Shown here piece after piece: positions 1 to 7,678 of a DNA stretch of 64,000 nt (position 1 is its first letter; every line of letters begins with the position of its first letter). Origin of the DNA: a bacterium. Lineage in GTDB: Bacteria; Patescibacteriota; Saccharimonadia; Saccharimonadales; Saccharimonadaceae. Below the pieces are notes generated by a model, which saw nothing but the letters and a program-made list of their open reading frames with translations, was not told where the DNA came from and ran no database searches. Made by a program: the position numbers and the translations under genes. The stretch covers positions 62,001 through 126,000 of the forward strand of contig JAUMUX010000001.1 of the NCBI GenBank assembly GCA_030530485.1, in the 5' to 3' direction.

Positions 1-72
1 AAATGACCACGCCAAAAAGTGTTAGTTATGCAGAATAAAATTAAAAAAGTTTACGCTTTTTTGAAAGTATGA

Positions 73-78
73 TAAAAT
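73..78 (+). promoter_or_regulatory. -10 box of ftsI, leaderless geometry
   Basis: TAAAAT ends 6 nt before the ATG at 85 and no Shine-Dalgarno lies between. Transcription would start at or next to the start codon, the pattern seen at many genes in this window. Confidence 0.5.
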
Positions 79-84
79 TAAGTA

Positions 85-1818
85 ATGAAAAAAGTCCAAA
101 AAAGTAGTCGAGCATCTATTTTAGCAGGAACAATTTTGTTCACTTTTGCAATAATAGTTGCTCGGCTTTTTTGGTTGCAAGTAATCGATTCGAAAAAATA
201 CAAATTGATGGCGAACGAAGAGCAAATGAAGCAATATGAAATTGCGGCTTCGCGCGGCTTGATTTATGCGATGAACGGAAATAAGCCCACTAAACTGGTG
301 ATGAACGAGACGGTTTATACGCTTTTTGTCGACCCGCAAGAATATAATAAAGAGAAGAAAAGTGAAATTATCGCTAGCTTGAAAGAAGTTGCGGGTGGAA
401 ATTTGGTTTCGAATTTCGAAAAACTTTTCGAAGAGAATAATCGCTATCAGGTTTTGGCGCGCAAGCTCACACGCAAGCAAGCCGAGCTAATTAAAGAGAA
501 AAAATACAGCGGCATTGGCTTTACGGCAGAAACGCAGCGAGTTTACCCCGAGGGTAATCTGGCGGCGCAAGTGGTGGGGTTTGTTAATTCGAATGGCGGA
601 AATTATGGCATTGAAGCCGCTTTTAACGAAAGCTTGACGGGCAAAAATGGCTCGCTAAAAACTACCACCGACGTTTTTGGTAATTCGCTCACGATTGGCG
701 CCAACGACATTGATATTCCTGCCCAAAACGGCAAAGATGTGGTGCTTTCGATTGACCGCAACATTCAGGTAAAAACTGAGAGTGTTTTGCAGGAAAAAAT
801 GCAATCGCTCGGGATTCAAAACGGTGCGGTTTTGGTGATGGAGCCTTCTACGGGTAAAGTTTTAGCGATGGCAAATTACCCCACTTACGACCCAGCCGAT
901 TATGGTAGCGTAAAAGATGCGAGCGTGTTTAATAATAACACCACCACCAAGGCTTACGAAAATGGCTCAGTGATTAAGAGTTTGACGATGGCGATGGGTA
1001 TCAATGAAGGTGTAGCAACGGCGAACGGAACTTTTTACAACACCGACCGCGTTAAGATTGGCGATTCGGTAATTTCGAATGCTTCGCTTGGGCACACGGG
1101 AACAATCACTTTTCAAACCGCGATGAATTTTTCGCTCAACACTGGAATGGTGGAAATTTCGCAACGTTTGGGCGGCGGCACTATCAATAAATCAGCTCGT
1201 CAAAAAATGTATGATTATTATTACAATCGCTTTGGGCTTGGTCAAAATACGGGAATTGAAGTTTATGAAACTCCAGGCACGGTGATTTCTCCAGATGAAG
1301 CCGAAGGAAACGCGGTGCGTTATTCGAATATGAGCTTTGGCCAGGGAATGGACACAACGATGATTCAGACGGCAACGGCTTTTAGTTCGATTGTTAATGG
1401 CGGCACACTTTATCAGCCGAGTTTGATAAATGGCGAATTAGACGAAGAAGGAAATTTGGTCAAAAGCGGTTCGAAAATTCGAAAAGAAAATGTGATTTCG
1501 AAAGAGGCGAGCGAGCAAATTCGCGAAACTTTAATTCGCGCGCGCGCTTCAACTGGCACGGCGGGCGACATTCCTGGTTATCAAGTTGGCGGCAAAACTG
1601 GAACCAGCCAGACGATTGTGAATGGGGTTTATTCTGACGACCAAACCATTGGTAGTTATTTAGGTTTTGGTGGAAATAATTCGGCGAAATATGTTATAAT
1701 GGTGGCAACTTGGGGAAAAGGCCAAAATATGCAAGGAAATCGCCATGCACAGCCAATCTTCACGGAAATCTCAAATTGGTTGTTGAATTATTTAAACGTT
1801 AATCCGGAGGGAAATTGA
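85..1818 (+). CDS. ftsI: Septal peptidoglycan transpeptidase (class B PBP, FtsI/PBP2 family)
   Basis: A 577-residue penicillin-binding protein that cross-links peptide stems of new septal peptidoglycan outside the membrane. One N-terminal membrane anchor (about residues 12-32) is followed by the PBP dimerisation region and the transpeptidase domain. The active-site motifs are visible: SVIK with the acylated serine at about S295 and K298, SLN at S350-N352 (usually SxN), and KTG at K504 within GGKTGTSQ. The start at 85 follows a -10 box by 6 nt. The stop TGA overlaps the mraY start, so the two are translationally coupled. It is the first gene of a dcw-type cluster (ftsI-mraY-ftsW-murG-ftsQ). 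FtsI and PBP2 cannot be fully separated from sequence, but the neighbours favour FtsI. Confidence 0.93.
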   Translation: MKKVQKSSRASILAGTILFTFAIIVARLFWLQVIDSKKYKLMANEEQMKQYEIAASRGLIYAMNGNKPTKLVMNETVYTLFVDPQEYNKEKKSEIIASLKEVAGGNLVSNFEKLFEENNRYQVLARKLTRKQAELIKEKKYSGIGFTAETQRVYPEGNLAAQVVGFVNSNGGNYGIEAAFNESLTGKNGSLKTTTDVFGNSLTIGANDIDIPAQNGKDVVLSIDRNIQVKTESVLQEKMQSLGIQNGAVLVMEPSTGKVLAMANYPTYDPADYGSVKDASVFNNNTTTKAYENGSVIKSLTMAMGINEGVATANGTFYNTDRVKIGDSVISNASLGHTGTITFQTAMNFSLNTGMVEISQRLGGGTINKSARQKMYDYYYNRFGLGQNTGIEVYETPGTVISPDEAEGNAVRYSNMSFGQGMDTTMIQTATAFSSIVNGGTLYQPSLINGELDEEGNLVKSGSKIRKENVISKEASEQIRETLIRARASTGTAGDIPGYQVGGKTGTSQTIVNGVYSDDQTIGSYLGFGGNNSAKYVIMVATWGKGQNMQGNRHAQPIFTEISNWLLNYLNVNPEGN

Positions 1819-2840
1819 TGGAAATACTAACGCACAAATTGATTGATTCGGTAATTTTTGCTATCGCAGGATTTATTTTGGCGATGGTGCTCACGCCAGT
1901 TTATACTTTTTTTGCCTATAAATACAAATTCTGGAAAAAGCAAAAAACAGCCAGCGTGACGGGCGAAAAACTCAAAATTGTTTCTAAACTTCACGCTAAA
2001 AAAATCGCGCGTAATATTCCAACGATGGCAGGTATGATTGGCGTTGTGGCGGTTTTGATTATCACGTGGTTTTTTAATCTTAATCGGGCGGAAACTTGGC
2101 TGCCTCTGGCTGGTTTGCTTGGTGGCGCAGGAATTGGGCTTATCGACGATATTCTCAATGTTTGGGGTTCGAATCGAAAAGATGCAGGTTTGCGCGCGCC
2201 AGTAAAATTTGCGATGATTATCGCCGTGGGCTTGATTTTGGGCTGGTTTTTCACCGTTAAATTGGGCTTTACCTCGGTGATGATTCCGTTCGTAGGAAAT
2301 ATCGACATTAAATGGATGATAATTCCGCTATTTACTTTCGCGATTGTTTCAACCTCAAATGCGGTGAATATTTCAGACGGCTTAGACGGCTTGGCGGGCG
2401 GACTTTTGGCGGCGGCTTTTGGTTCTTTTGGCGTAATTTCGATTATTCAAGGGCAATTTTATCTCGCGGCGTTCTGTTTTACGGTGATTGGTGCTTTGAT
2501 GTCTTATATTTGGTTTAACGTTTTTCCTGCGCGATTTTTTATGGGTGATGTGGGCTCTTTCGCCTGGGGAACTTCGCTCGGCGTAGTGGCGATGCTCACC
2601 AATTCGTTACTACTTTTGCCAATAATTGGCTTGATTTTTGTTATCGAAGCTGGTTCGAGTGCTTTGCAAATTCTTTCGAAAAAGCTTTTCAAGAAAAAGA
2701 TTTTCGTGGCGGCGCCATATCACCATCATCTTGAGGCAAAAGGTTGGGAAGAAACTAAAATCACGATGCGTTTTTGGATTATCGCGGTGGCTTTGGCTTT
2801 TGTGGGAATTGTGTTGGCTTTAGCGGAGAGTAGATTTTAA
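1818..2840 (+). CDS. mraY: Phospho-N-acetylmuramoyl-pentapeptide transferase
   Basis: A 340-residue polytopic membrane enzyme that transfers phospho-MurNAc-pentapeptide from UDP to undecaprenyl phosphate, giving lipid I. It shows the family signatures: the DD pair at D110-D111 in GLIDDILN, the NxxNxxDGxDGLA block with D187 and D190, and the histidine triplet H302-H304 in PYHHHLEAKGW. Length and the many hydrophobic segments fit MraY. The ATG at 1818 overlaps the ftsI stop by one base (TGATG) and has a GGAGG ribosome site at 1806-1810. A TTG at 1815 would add one residue and is less likely. Confidence 0.95.
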   Translation: MEILTHKLIDSVIFAIAGFILAMVLTPVYTFFAYKYKFWKKQKTASVTGEKLKIVSKLHAKKIARNIPTMAGMIGVVAVLIITWFFNLNRAETWLPLAGLLGGAGIGLIDDILNVWGSNRKDAGLRAPVKFAMIIAVGLILGWFFTVKLGFTSVMIPFVGNIDIKWMIIPLFTFAIVSTSNAVNISDGLDGLAGGLLAAAFGSFGVISIIQGQFYLAAFCFTVIGALMSYIWFNVFPARFFMGDVGSFAWGTSLGVVAMLTNSLLLLPIIGLIFVIEAGSSALQILSKKLFKKKIFVAAPYHHHLEAKGWEETKITMRFWIIAVALAFVGIVLALAESRF

Positions 2841-2843
2841 CAG

Positions 2844-4346
2844 ATGAATCCACGTTCTCGAATGCGCCAAAATCGCAATTTTTCGAAAAGTCAATCTTCG
2901 AATTTTAATTTCGAAAAGGTTCGTTTGAATTTTCGAAACAACCTTGCGCGTGAAGGTTTGTTTTTTGCGTTTCAGATTTTTTTGGCGGATTGTTGGAAGA
3001 TGGTAAAAATTGCGGTGGTGGAGGCTTTTGGTAATTTGCGCCAAGAATTGCGCGCTGACGCCAAGGCACCGCTCAAAATCGATGGTTTAGAAAAGGTTCG
3101 CAAGCATCGCCCAGATTTGCAAATTCCGCTTTGGATGGGGCTAATTATGCTGATTGGCGTGATTACGATGTATTCTTTGAGTCCGCAGCGCGCCGCTTTT
3201 TTGAATGCCAGCTATGGCGGAAATTATTCGCAAATGTATTTTTTCTGGCGCCAATTGATGAGCTTAGGTTTGGGCTTGGCGGCTTTTGTGGTGGCGAGCC
3301 GATTGCCAATCAACTGGGTTTATCGGCATTCGGGCAAGTTTTTGGCTTTTGGCTTTGTGGCTTGTATTTTGCTGGCGATTTTGGGCTTTGCAGGTGGAAT
3401 CGGCCCAGCAAAATGCGAGCTTGGTGCGTGCCGCTGGTTTGAAGTGGGCAGTTTGAGCGTGCAACCGAGTGAAATTCTCAAAGTTGGCGTGCTTTTGGCG
3501 CTGGCGGTTTTCTTGGGCGCAAAAGCTAAAGCGGGCAAAATCAACGATTTTCGCGAGACGATTCTCCCTGCGGGCTTGCTGGTTTTGGCGATGTTGCTCT
3601 TTGTGGCTGGGGCGCAAAAAGACCTCGGCACGGCGATTTCGATTCTTTCGATTGTGGCTTTTCAATTTTTTGTGGCGGGCTTGAGCTGGCGAAATATTCG
3701 TATTGCGGGTATTTTGCTGATTGTAGCGGTGGTCGGCTTGATTGCCGTGGCGCCGCACCGAATGTCTCGCGTGATGACTTTTTTGGGCGAAGAAAACTGT
3801 TCAAATCTTTCCAGTCAAGATTCGAAAGACGAGTATCATATTTGCCACGCTAAAATTGCGATTGGCTCGGGCGGAATTTTTGGCGCAGGAATTGGTAACT
3901 CGGTGCAGGCAACGGGCTATTTGCCAGAAGCTATTAACGACTCAATTTTTGCGATTCTGGGCGAAACTTACGGCTTCATCGGCTTGGTGATTATTCTGGC
4001 GATTTTCTTGGCGTTGATTTTGCGTTTGGTGCGCGTTTCAGCATATATTCGCAACCCTGCCAGTCGTATTTTGGCTGCTGGCGTTTGCGGCTGGTTTGCT
4101 TTCCATACCGTGATGAACGTTTCCGCGATGATTGGGCTTTTACCACTTACAGGCATCACAATGCCACTCCTTTCTTACGGCGGCACCAGTATTTTGTTTA
4201 TTTCCAGCGTTTTGGGTTTGGTCTTTAATATTTCGGCCTACACCTCATTTTCGCCAGTTGATGATTTTAAGGAGGGGAAAGATGAAGATTCTCGCAGCGG
4301 GCGGTGGGTCGGGCGGTCACGTAGTGCCAGTCGTCGCCGTATTTAA
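2844..4346 (+). CDS. ftsW: Septal peptidoglycan glycosyltransferase (SEDS family)
   Basis: A 500-residue SEDS-family protein that polymerises lipid II glycan strands with its partner FtsI. After an unusual N-terminal extension of about 90 charged residues come about ten transmembrane segments. SEDS hallmarks are visible, including the QPSEILKVG block, the QKDLGTAI block and the C-terminal TGITMPLLSYGGTSIL block. The start at 2844 is 3 nt after mraY; an internal ATG near 3000 is an alternative. The C-terminal 21 codons run 65 nt into murG in another frame, so the last residues (a Ser/Arg-rich tail) may be fortuitous. Part of the dcw-like operon. Confidence 0.93.
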   Translation: MNPRSRMRQNRNFSKSQSSNFNFEKVRLNFRNNLAREGLFFAFQIFLADCWKMVKIAVVEAFGNLRQELRADAKAPLKIDGLEKVRKHRPDLQIPLWMGLIMLIGVITMYSLSPQRAAFLNASYGGNYSQMYFFWRQLMSLGLGLAAFVVASRLPINWVYRHSGKFLAFGFVACILLAILGFAGGIGPAKCELGACRWFEVGSLSVQPSEILKVGVLLALAVFLGAKAKAGKINDFRETILPAGLLVLAMLLFVAGAQKDLGTAISILSIVAFQFFVAGLSWRNIRIAGILLIVAVVGLIAVAPHRMSRVMTFLGEENCSNLSSQDSKDEYHICHAKIAIGSGGIFGAGIGNSVQATGYLPEAINDSIFAILGETYGFIGLVIILAIFLALILRLVRVSAYIRNPASRILAAGVCGWFAFHTVMNVSAMIGLLPLTGITMPLLSYGGTSILFISSVLGLVFNISAYTSFSPVDDFKEGKDEDSRSGRWVGRSRSASRRRI

Positions 4347-5436
4347 AGAAATTCTAAAACAAGAAAAAACAGCCGAATTGCGCTTTTGGTGTGATAAAAA
4401 ATTCTATCCGCAGGCTTCGAAAATGATGCAGGATAATTTCGAAAATTCAGTGCGTGTTTCGAAAATTTCGAGCGGTAAATTTCGAAGATATAATCACCTA
4501 ACTTTTTGGCAACATTTAACCATTCCGAGCGTGGTGTTTGGTAATTTCGCCGATGTTTTTCGAAATATCTTTGGCGTTTTGCAGGCTTTTTCGAAAATGC
4601 TTTTCTGGCGACCAGATGTGATTTTTTGCAAAGGTGGTTTTGTTTGCGTGCCGATTGGCTTGGCGGCGTGGATTTTGCGCATTCCGATTGTTATCCACGA
4701 TTCTGACGCTCATCCAGGTTTGGCAAATCGGATTCTTTCGAAATTTGCTCGTCAAATCGCTACGGGGGCGCCGCTCGAATTTTACACTTATCCGCGAGAG
4801 ATTTCGAAATATGTGGGCATTCCCGTGATGGAGGATTTCAAAAAATATTCACCAGAAGAGCAGAGGAACTTTAAGCGCGAATTGGGATTTTCGGAAGAGA
4901 AGCCTTTGGTGGTGGTAACTGGCGGCGGGCTTGGTGCGGCGCGGCTGAATAATGCGATAATTAGTGAAGCTGAAGCGTTAGCTCAAAATGCGCAGATTTT
5001 GCTGATTTCTGGGGTGGCTCAATTTGAGGAATTGAAAGAGCGAAGCAGAGAATTTTCGGCGGATTTTCACCTTCTGGGCTTCGTTTCGAAGGATATGTGG
5101 AAATATCTTGCGGCGGCTGATTTGGTGGTGGCGCGCGCGGGGGCGACTTCGAATTTAGAGCTGGCAGCGCTGGCTAAGCCGACGATTTTGGTGCCAAATG
5201 CGCGCTTGACGGGCGGCCATCAGCTTAAAAATGCACAAGTTTATCAAAAAACTGGCGCGGTTGAAATCGTTTCTGACGATGAAATTGAAAAGCACCCCGA
5301 GATTCTTTCGAAAAAGATTGTCGAGATTCTTTCGAATTCGAAAAAAATGGCTAAATTGAGTGCTGAGTTTTTGAAATTCGCCAAACCTCAAGCGGCTTTT
5401 GAAGTTTCGAAAATGATTTTGCTCTTCAAAAAATAG
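4282..5436 (+). CDS. murG: UDP-GlcNAc : lipid I N-acetylglucosaminyltransferase
   Basis: A 384-residue GT28-family enzyme that adds GlcNAc to lipid I to make lipid II at the inner face of the membrane. It opens with the MurG glycine loop GGGSGGH (G7-H13). A C-terminal nucleotide-sugar domain contains the GGGLGAARLN and ARAGATSNLELAAL blocks (acceptor loop and UDP-GlcNAc binding). The start at 4282 is fixed by a very strong ribosome site (AAGGAGGGG, 4269-4277) lying inside ftsW. An upstream start at 4132 in the same frame would overlap ftsW much further and has no support. The long overlap implies tight coupling to ftsW. Confidence 0.94.
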   Translation: MKILAAGGGSGGHVVPVVAVFKEILKQEKTAELRFWCDKKFYPQASKMMQDNFENSVRVSKISSGKFRRYNHLTFWQHLTIPSVVFGNFADVFRNIFGVLQAFSKMLFWRPDVIFCKGGFVCVPIGLAAWILRIPIVIHDSDAHPGLANRILSKFARQIATGAPLEFYTYPREISKYVGIPVMEDFKKYSPEEQRNFKRELGFSEEKPLVVVTGGGLGAARLNNAIISEAEALAQNAQILLISGVAQFEELKERSREFSADFHLLGFVSKDMWKYLAAADLVVARAGATSNLELAALAKPTILVPNARLTGGHQLKNAQVYQKTGAVEIVSDDEIEKHPEILSKKIVEILSNSKKMAKLSAEFLKFAKPQAAFEVSKMILLFKK

Positions 5437-5456
5437 CGTTTCAAAAACGCTTGTGG

Positions 5457-5462
5457 TATAAT
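5457..5462 (+). promoter_or_regulatory. -10 box of ftsQ
   Basis: TATAAT lies 9 nt before the ATG at 5472, with no ribosome site between, so ftsQ has its own promoter with a nearly absent leader. Confidence 0.5.
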
Positions 5463-5471
5463 ATAAATTAG

Positions 5472-6356
5472 ATGAAAAAAGAACCAAAAACTTTAACGCG
5501 ACGGGAATTGCGCGAACTTCGTGAACGCGAAAAAAATGCTTCGGACGGCAAAAATTTTAATCGCAATCAGACGATTTCGAGCTACAAAAAAGAGCAGAGC
5601 GAGCGGCTAGAGAACCGCAAATTAGTGGTGCGAAGGCGCAAGATTACTGGTTTTTTGTTTGCCCTTTTCGCTGTTTCTGGGCTGGTTTTGATTATCCTTT
5701 CGCAATTTGTTTCAACCGTTGGCGTCAAAGATGTGGCGGGGAAGGCGATTTCGAAAGCCGGCGATTATTCGGCAAAAATCGAAGAATATTATGCTCGCCA
5801 GCCGATTGAGCGAATCCGTTCATATTTGAATGTTAATAATTTGCTCACTAATTTGCAGGCGGATTTTCCAGAAATCAAAAATATCGAAAAAATTTCGATG
5901 GTTGGCTTTGGCAAATACACTTTCGAATTGGAATTTCGAAAACCTGTTGCCTCGTGGAGCGCCAACGACAAGACTTTGTATGTGGACGATTCAGGCACTT
6001 CTTTCGAAACCAATTATTTCGAAGCGCCAGAGCTCACCGTTTCTGACGAAAGTAATTTCGAAACTAATTCGGGGGCGGTCATCGCCAGCAACAGTTTTAT
6101 CAGTTTTATCGGAAAAGCGGTCTCGGCGGCTAATTTAAGAGGCATAAAAATTACGAAAATCACCATTCCTGCGCTATCTGTTCGGCAGGTTAATATTATG
6201 GTCGAAGGAGTGAATTACTCGATAAAAATGCTGACGACCGAATCACCAGAAGGGCAGGTTGCGAATTTGGCAACGGCAATAAACTACTTCAATAATAAAC
6301 GTATCTCGCCAGAATATTTAGACCTGCGTGTTGAGGGAAAAGGGTATTACAAGTAG
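5472..6356 (+). CDS. ftsQ: Cell division protein FtsQ/DivIB-like
   Basis: A 294-residue bitopic protein. It has a long, highly charged cytoplasmic N-terminus (residues 1-57, rich in Arg, Glu and Lys), one transmembrane helix (about 58-79) and an extracytoplasmic part of about 210 residues. The part starting near residue 82 has the beta-alpha pattern of a POTRA/FtsQ domain, including LELEFRKPVASW-like text typical of FtsQ. In other bacteria FtsQ links the divisome to septal peptidoglycan synthesis. It is the last recognisable gene of the division cluster. The usual next genes, ftsA and ftsZ, are absent because the phage region begins directly after the stop codon. Confidence 0.8.
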   Translation: MKKEPKTLTRRELRELREREKNASDGKNFNRNQTISSYKKEQSERLENRKLVVRRRKITGFLFALFAVSGLVLIILSQFVSTVGVKDVAGKAISKAGDYSAKIEEYYARQPIERIRSYLNVNNLLTNLQADFPEIKNIEKISMVGFGKYTFELEFRKPVASWSANDKTLYVDDSGTSFETNYFEAPELTVSDESNFETNSGAVIASNSFISFIGKAVSAANLRGIKITKITIPALSVRQVNIMVEGVNYSIKMLTTESPEGQVANLATAINYFNNKRISPEYLDLRVEGKGYYK

Positions 6357-6379
6357 GAATATTTTGTTCGCTTTTTGTT
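6357..6379. repeat. Left copy of a 23-bp inverted repeat flanking the phage region
   Basis: The base right after the ftsQ stop begins a 23-bp sequence whose reverse complement matches 12567-12589 at 22 of 23 positions. The shared core contains CGAACAAAATATTC. No target-site duplication was seen outside either copy. Confidence 0.6.
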
Positions 6380-6758
6380 CTTTAAGTAAGAGGTGAATAA
6401 AGGGAGGAAGAGCAAGAAAAATATATTTACAATATAAAAACATAAAATGTCAAATTGTCAAAAAAGCGAGAAAAGAGGAGAAACTTAAAAAACTGTGGAA
6501 AAATGAGAGATTTTGTGTTTTGGGTTTGAACGCAGAATTTAAATTTATTTGGAGGCTGCCTTAAAAAAGCCCGTTCGAAATTACCGAGCGAGCGTGAGTG
6601 ATAATTAAAGCGAATTAAAAATAATAGAAATTGTAAAATATATCTCGCTAAAAATATAATTCAGCGCCCTATTTTATTTTTAATCAAAAAAGAGGAAAAA
6701 GACTAATATTTGTAAGATATTTAAATGAACATTGAATCACGGAATTATTTTATCCACT
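6380..6758. other. AT-rich non-coding stretch between ftsQ and the prophage
   Basis: About 380 bases with no convincing gene. A possible forward promoter (TTGTAA at 6631-6636, 18-nt gap, TATAAT at 6655-6660) is present. Composition is more AT-rich than ftsQ, suggesting decayed phage DNA or a former intergenic region. Nothing else was recognised. Confidence 0.4.
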
Positions 6759-6786
6759 ATGACGTAAAAGATATATTGTGCGACGT
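6759..6786 (+). other. Left attachment site, dif-like (candidate attL)
   Basis: It contains the 15-bp direct repeat GATATATTGTGCGAC at 6770-6784, repeated at 12262-12276. Read as an 11+6+11 XerCD site, the left arm ATGACGTAAAA keeps the CG-A-AA spacing of dif XerC arms, the centre is GATATA, and the right arm TTGTGCGACGT keeps the TT-TG--A pattern of dif XerD arms. The dif interpretation is inference by pattern. Confidence 0.55.
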
Positions 6787-6839
6787 TAGGAAAAGGATGA
6801 TTGTTAGAATAGTAAATCATAATAATTTAAAGGAAAATT

Positions 6840-7091
6840 ATGCAAAATAATTCAAACTACCCTAAAAACGTACTAAATAAAATTTACACTGCTGAAATCA
6901 AACATAACAGCTTCAAAAATGATGATACTGGACAAGAAATTAAATTTGCGGTTCTCGAACTTGGACTTAAAGTTAACGGCGAAATTATTAAACTCGCTCT
7001 TAACCTTTCGAAAAAATCTAATGCTGAAATTCTTATTTTAGCTTCTGAAGAACAAAAAGAAAACTGGCTTGATGAGGAAAATGCTATGTAG
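6840..7091 (+). CDS. Small ssDNA-binding protein candidate (gene V-like)
   Basis: An 83-residue soluble, mostly beta-strand protein at the position where filamentous phages encode the pV ssDNA-binding protein that coats the genome before export. No clear family motif is visible, so the function rests on size, predicted beta content, acidic C-terminal end (DEENAM) and gene order. It starts at an ATG with AAAGGA at 6829-6834. The 81-residue product at 12359 has comparable size, position relative to the att repeat, and a shared 3'-end repeat. Confidence 0.5.
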   Translation: MQNNSNYPKNVLNKIYTAEIKHNSFKNDDTGQEIKFAVLELGLKVNGEIIKLALNLSKKSNAEILILASEEQKENWLDEENAM

Positions 7092-7108
7092 GTCGACTTT
7101 TCCTCATC

Positions 7109-7127
7109 AAACAAAAAACGAACAAAA
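7109..7127 (+). repeat. 19-bp repeat after the first ssDNA-binding gene
   Basis: AAACAAAAAACGAACAAAA occurs here and identically at 12566-12584, each at the 3' end of an ssDNA-binding-protein-like gene. It also forms part of the inverted repeat at 6357-6379. Confidence 0.65.
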
Positions 7128-7161
7128 AATATAAACTAATAAAAAAAGGAAATTAAATAAA

Positions 7162-7320
7162 ATGTCGATTTTTCCCGCTGATACAGCTACAAAACTCATC
7201 GAAGGATTGACTGGCGTGCTAACAGCTAATATGCCTATTATTATCGCCCTTCTCGGCTTTACTCTTGGCGTTGGTTTGGCTTTCCGCCTACTTCGAAAAT
7301 TCACGAAAGTTCGTGTTTAA
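7162..7320 (+). CDS. Major coat protein candidate (gene VIII-like), 52 residues
   Basis: A very short gene with an AAAGGA-type ribosome site at 7145-7150. The product has an N-terminal amphipathic part with acidic residues (D7, E14), one hydrophobic helix (about residues 22-41) and a basic end (RLLRKFTKVR). This is the classic charge layout of a filamentous phage coat subunit: acidic outside, hydrophobic middle, basic tail contacting DNA. It has no signal peptide, as in the Pf3 coat protein. The hairpin after it could raise its relative expression. Assignment as the major coat protein rather than a minor tip protein is inference. Confidence 0.6.
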   Translation: MSIFPADTATKLIEGLTGVLTANMPIIIALLGFTLGVGLAFRLLRKFTKVRV

Positions 7321-7331
7321 TCCATCGACCT

Positions 7332-7353
7332 GGGCAATGTCGTTAAACTGCCC
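7332..7353 (+). terminator. Weak hairpin after the coat gene
   Basis: GGGCA at 7332-7336 can pair with TGCCC at 7349-7353. There is no strong T-run, so this may be an attenuator or processing site separating the coat gene from the downstream genes, as in other filamentous phages. Confidence 0.3.
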
Positions 7354-7384
7354 CTGAAATTATTTAAGAAAGGATATTCAAAAA

Positions 7385-7546
7385 ATGCATTTCACAACTG
7401 TTGATTCAATGTTTGTATTAACTACGCTTCTCGATTTGATTCGTGAATTTTTCGTTTTCATGATTCCTATTATCGGGCTTTTGGCTGGAGTTTATCTTGT
7501 TTGGCGCATGTTTATTTCAGTTCTATTTAAAACAGGGAGATTTTAA
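7385..7546 (+). CDS. Small membrane protein of the phage, 53 residues
   Basis: A short intact gene preceded by GAAAGGA at 7368-7374. The product has a short N-terminal polar segment, a hydrophobic helix (about residues 22-41) and a second hydrophobic stretch before a basic end (KTGRF). Size, single-spanning character and place between the coat candidate and the pIII-like gene fit a minor tip protein (pVII or pIX) or a second coat protein. No homologue was recognised. Confidence 0.55.
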   Translation: MHFTTVDSMFVLTTLLDLIREFFVFMIPIIGLLAGVYLVWRMFISVLFKTGRF

Positions 7547-7548
7547 CA

Positions 7549-7677
7549 ATGAATCCTGTTCGAATTTGGTCGCCATTACATGAACCTGTTTATTTTGATC
7601 ATATAACTTGGTTGGCTATCGCTATTGTTTTCGTTATATCTCTAATAATTATTATTAAAATTGGTGAAAGGCGCTAA
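7549..7677 (+). CDS. Small membrane protein of the phage, 42 residues
   Basis: Starts 2 nt after the previous stop and ends 1 nt before the next start, so it is embedded in an operon. The product has a polar N-terminus of about 20 residues, one strongly hydrophobic helix (about residues 21-37) and a charged end (KIGERR). Its size is close to the 32-33-residue pVII and pIX tip proteins of Ff phages. The function is inferred from location only. Confidence 0.5.
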   Translation: MNPVRIWSPLHEPVYFDHITWLAIAIVFVISLIIIIKIGERR

Positions 7678-7678
7678 A

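Noticed and set aside
3264-3758. Long reverse-strand open frames over ftsW, and similar frames over other genes
   Set aside because: They are shadows of real genes: no ribosome site, no family features, and unusual amino-acid composition.
6361-6839. ftsA or ftsZ fragment after ftsQ
   Set aside because: No frame in this stretch resembles either protein.
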